Positions 62,734-64,000 of a DNA stretch of 64,000 bases are shown piece after piece. A program made the position numbers and the translations under genes. Source of the DNA: Photobacterium sp. GJ3 (GTDB lineage Bacteria; Pseudomonadota; Gammaproteobacteria; Enterobacterales; Vibrionaceae). The notes under the pieces are model-generated. The model worked only from the letters and a program-made list of their open reading frames with translations. It did no database searches and was not told the origin of the DNA. The stretch is taken from assembly GCF_018199995.1 (NCBI RefSeq), contig NZ_CP073578.1:2170001-2234000 (forward strand). The letters run 5' to 3'. The first letter of the stretch is position 1. Every line of letters starts with the position of its first letter.

Positions 62734-63588
62734 ATGCTCAAATGCTTGTATGCCGCTGTATTCTGCCTTCTTTTTGCGCTACCAGCGCTGGCTCAGGAAG
62801 AGTCGTTGCCTTATTCAGAGCAAGCTGCGTTAGATAAGCCACTCATGGAACGGTATATTCTGGACGAACTGAAATCGCTCCGGCAAGACCAGCAGGATCT
62901 GGAAAGACGACTCACGATTTCTTTTACCGACCGTGAACTCGCCGTAGCTGACAAATCCCTGAACTACGCCAATGTGACCGTGACTTATTTCTTTTATCTG
63001 ATTGCCGGAGCCGCTTCGTTGATTGCGCTTGTCGGCTGGCAATCGCTGAAGGAAATCAAAGTCAATACCAAGAAAATGGCCGACCAGCAGTTGCAGGAAA
63101 TCACCGAACAATACGAGAAAAAATTCCAGGTGCTTGAACGGGATCTGAAACGGAAAACCCGGATTATTGCGCAGAACAATAAAGAGATTGAAATTATCAA
63201 CGAGGTGCATAACCTCTGGCTGCGGGCGCAAAGCTCGCAAACGGCAGAGCAGAAAATGGAAGTCTATGATGAAATCCTGAAGCTGCGTCCCGGCGATCTG
63301 GAAGCTCTGACCCACAAAGCGGATGCCGCCATGGAAATTCGTGAATTCCACTGGGCACTGAGTATCTGTAACCGGGTGCTTGAAGTCGATAACACCAACG
63401 CCAATGCCTTGTATCAGCGGGCCTGTGCTTATGCTTGTCTGGGCGCAGAAGATCAGGCGGTTTCCGATCTGGAACAAGCGATTCTGGGCAGCGCCTTCCT
63501 GCGGGAACTGGCCCGGGAAGAGCAGGATTTTGAAACCCTGCACGGCCATGAACGCTTTGATCAATTAATCACTTACCATCACGAATGA
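62734..63588 (+). CDS. Membrane-anchored TPR protein
   Basis: 284 residues. A signal peptide or first anchor (LYAAVFCLLFALPALAQ, residues 4-20) is followed by a transmembrane helix around 75-100 (VTVTYFFYLIAGAASLIALV). A coiled coil at 105-155 is rich in Lys, Glu and Gln. Two or three TPR-like repeats occupy 165-265 (DEILKLRPGDLEALTHKADA, NRVLEVDNTNANALYQRACA). AAGGAAAA precedes the ATG at 62734. It is probably an inner-membrane scaffold; no specific family is recognised. Confidence 0.75.
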   Translation: MLKCLYAAVFCLLFALPALAQEESLPYSEQAALDKPLMERYILDELKSLRQDQQDLERRLTISFTDRELAVADKSLNYANVTVTYFFYLIAGAASLIALVGWQSLKEIKVNTKKMADQQLQEITEQYEKKFQVLERDLKRKTRIIAQNNKEIEIINEVHNLWLRAQSSQTAEQKMEVYDEILKLRPGDLEALTHKADAAMEIREFHWALSICNRVLEVDNTNANALYQRACAYACLGAEDQAVSDLEQAILGSAFLRELAREEQDFETLHGHERFDQLITYHHE

Positions 63589-63767
63589 GTCAAACCGCCT
63601 TCAGACTGCACCCAGCATCCTTCGAGAATGGCAAGGTCTGAAGGCATTTTTACAACGTCCTTCATGCTTCTGACACCCCAGCCTACCTGTCCGGGATATT
63701 CACTGGACAAGCTAATGACAGCGCGCTTAGTATCTTACGCGTTGATAAGGATCCAACGGAGTAAGTC

Positions 63768-64000
63768 ATGCAAGCAACCACCCGACAAATGCAGGCCCAG
63801 AAACACATTGCGCTGGTCGCACACGATAACTGCAAAAGCCACCTTCAGCGCTGGGTTGAAGAGCATAAAGGAAAGCTCTTAAAACACACCCTGTATGCAA
63901 CAGGCACTACAGGTCACCTGCTGGCCAAACAAACCGGGCTTCCGGTGAACTGCCTGCTCAGTGGCCCGATGGGTGGAGACCAGCAATTAGGTGCGCTGAT
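63768..64000 (+). CDS. mgsA: Methylglyoxal synthase (partial, runs off window)
   Basis: The first 77 residues of Mgs[21 protein letters not shown], the phosphate-binding YATGTTG and the [13 protein letters not shown] loop with the catalytic Asp. The enzyme turns dihydroxyacetone phosphate into methylglyoxal. GGAG lies before the ATG. The C-terminal half is beyond the window edge. Confidence 0.95.
   Translation, partial: MQATTRQMQAQKHIALVAHDNCKSHLQRWVEEHKGKLLKHTLYATGTTGHLLAKQTGLPVNCLLSGPMGGDQQLGAL

Overview
The window reads as a chromosomal segment of a marine gammaproteobacterium, most likely Vibrionaceae and perhaps Photobacterium. This is inferred from the protein types (AmmeMemoRadiSam trio, DUF3541, DUF6916 plus tail-collar proteins, YjdF, AlaX, MgsA), the tRNA-Cys/Gly/Leu cluster and the foldback repeats. 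No 16S gene or other marker fixes the species. The first ~2.5 kb is AT-rich and gene-poor. It holds a cold-shock protein, small lysine-rich ORFs and a transposase remnant.

From 2.5 to 18.8 kb lies a complete protocatechuate 4,5-cleavage island. PobA makes protocatechuate from 4-hydroxybenzoate, LigAB opens the ring, LigC and LigI lead through 2-pyrone-4,6-dicarboxylate to oxalomesaconate, and a PrpF-type tautomerase, LigJ and LigK finish at pyruvate plus oxaloacetate. A TRAP transporter, a LysR regulator with two DNA-binding domains, an AraC regulator and two unassigned oxidoreductases accompany it. ISAs1-type transposase debris, a decayed metallo-hydrolase, a foldback repeat and a tRNA cluster surround it, so it is probably an acquired block.

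From 20.7 to 28.4 kb is a set of KDPG aldolase, KDG kinase, Na+/solute symporter (frameshifted), RidA, D-aminoacylase-like amidohydrolase, RpiR regulator and a DSD1-type PLP lyase. Together these could deacetylate, deaminate and phosphorylate N-acetyl-D-glucosaminate, the product of oxidative chitin cleavage. Housekeeping genes follow (LysR, AlaX, MOSC, OsmC, glutaredoxin), then the AmmeMemoRadiSam trio at 32.2-34.8 kb.

From 34.9 to 50.5 kb is the most unusual block. It contains a ~3,000-residue Ig/cadherin-repeat surface protein that ends in a GlyGly-CTERM-like anchor followed by an outer-membrane barrel, a TIGR03032 protein, an Asp/Asn-hydroxylase-sulfotransferase fusion, an N-acetyltransferase with a frameshift, a subtilisin-like protease, three tandem tail-collar proteins and a DUF6916 protein. 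I propose it as a surface-structure assembly and modification locus.

From 50.7 kb to the end are scattered single genes: acyltransferase, YidD, several GNATs, a lipoprotein esterase, a nucleotidyltransferase, YjdF, DUF3541, AlkB-like, EEP nuclease, DEDD exonuclease, macrodomain, MobB, S4 protein, a TPR membrane protein and the start of mgsA. A MITE-like foldback sits at 60.55-60.71 kb. Three genes in the window carry apparent single-base deletions, which may be sequencing errors.
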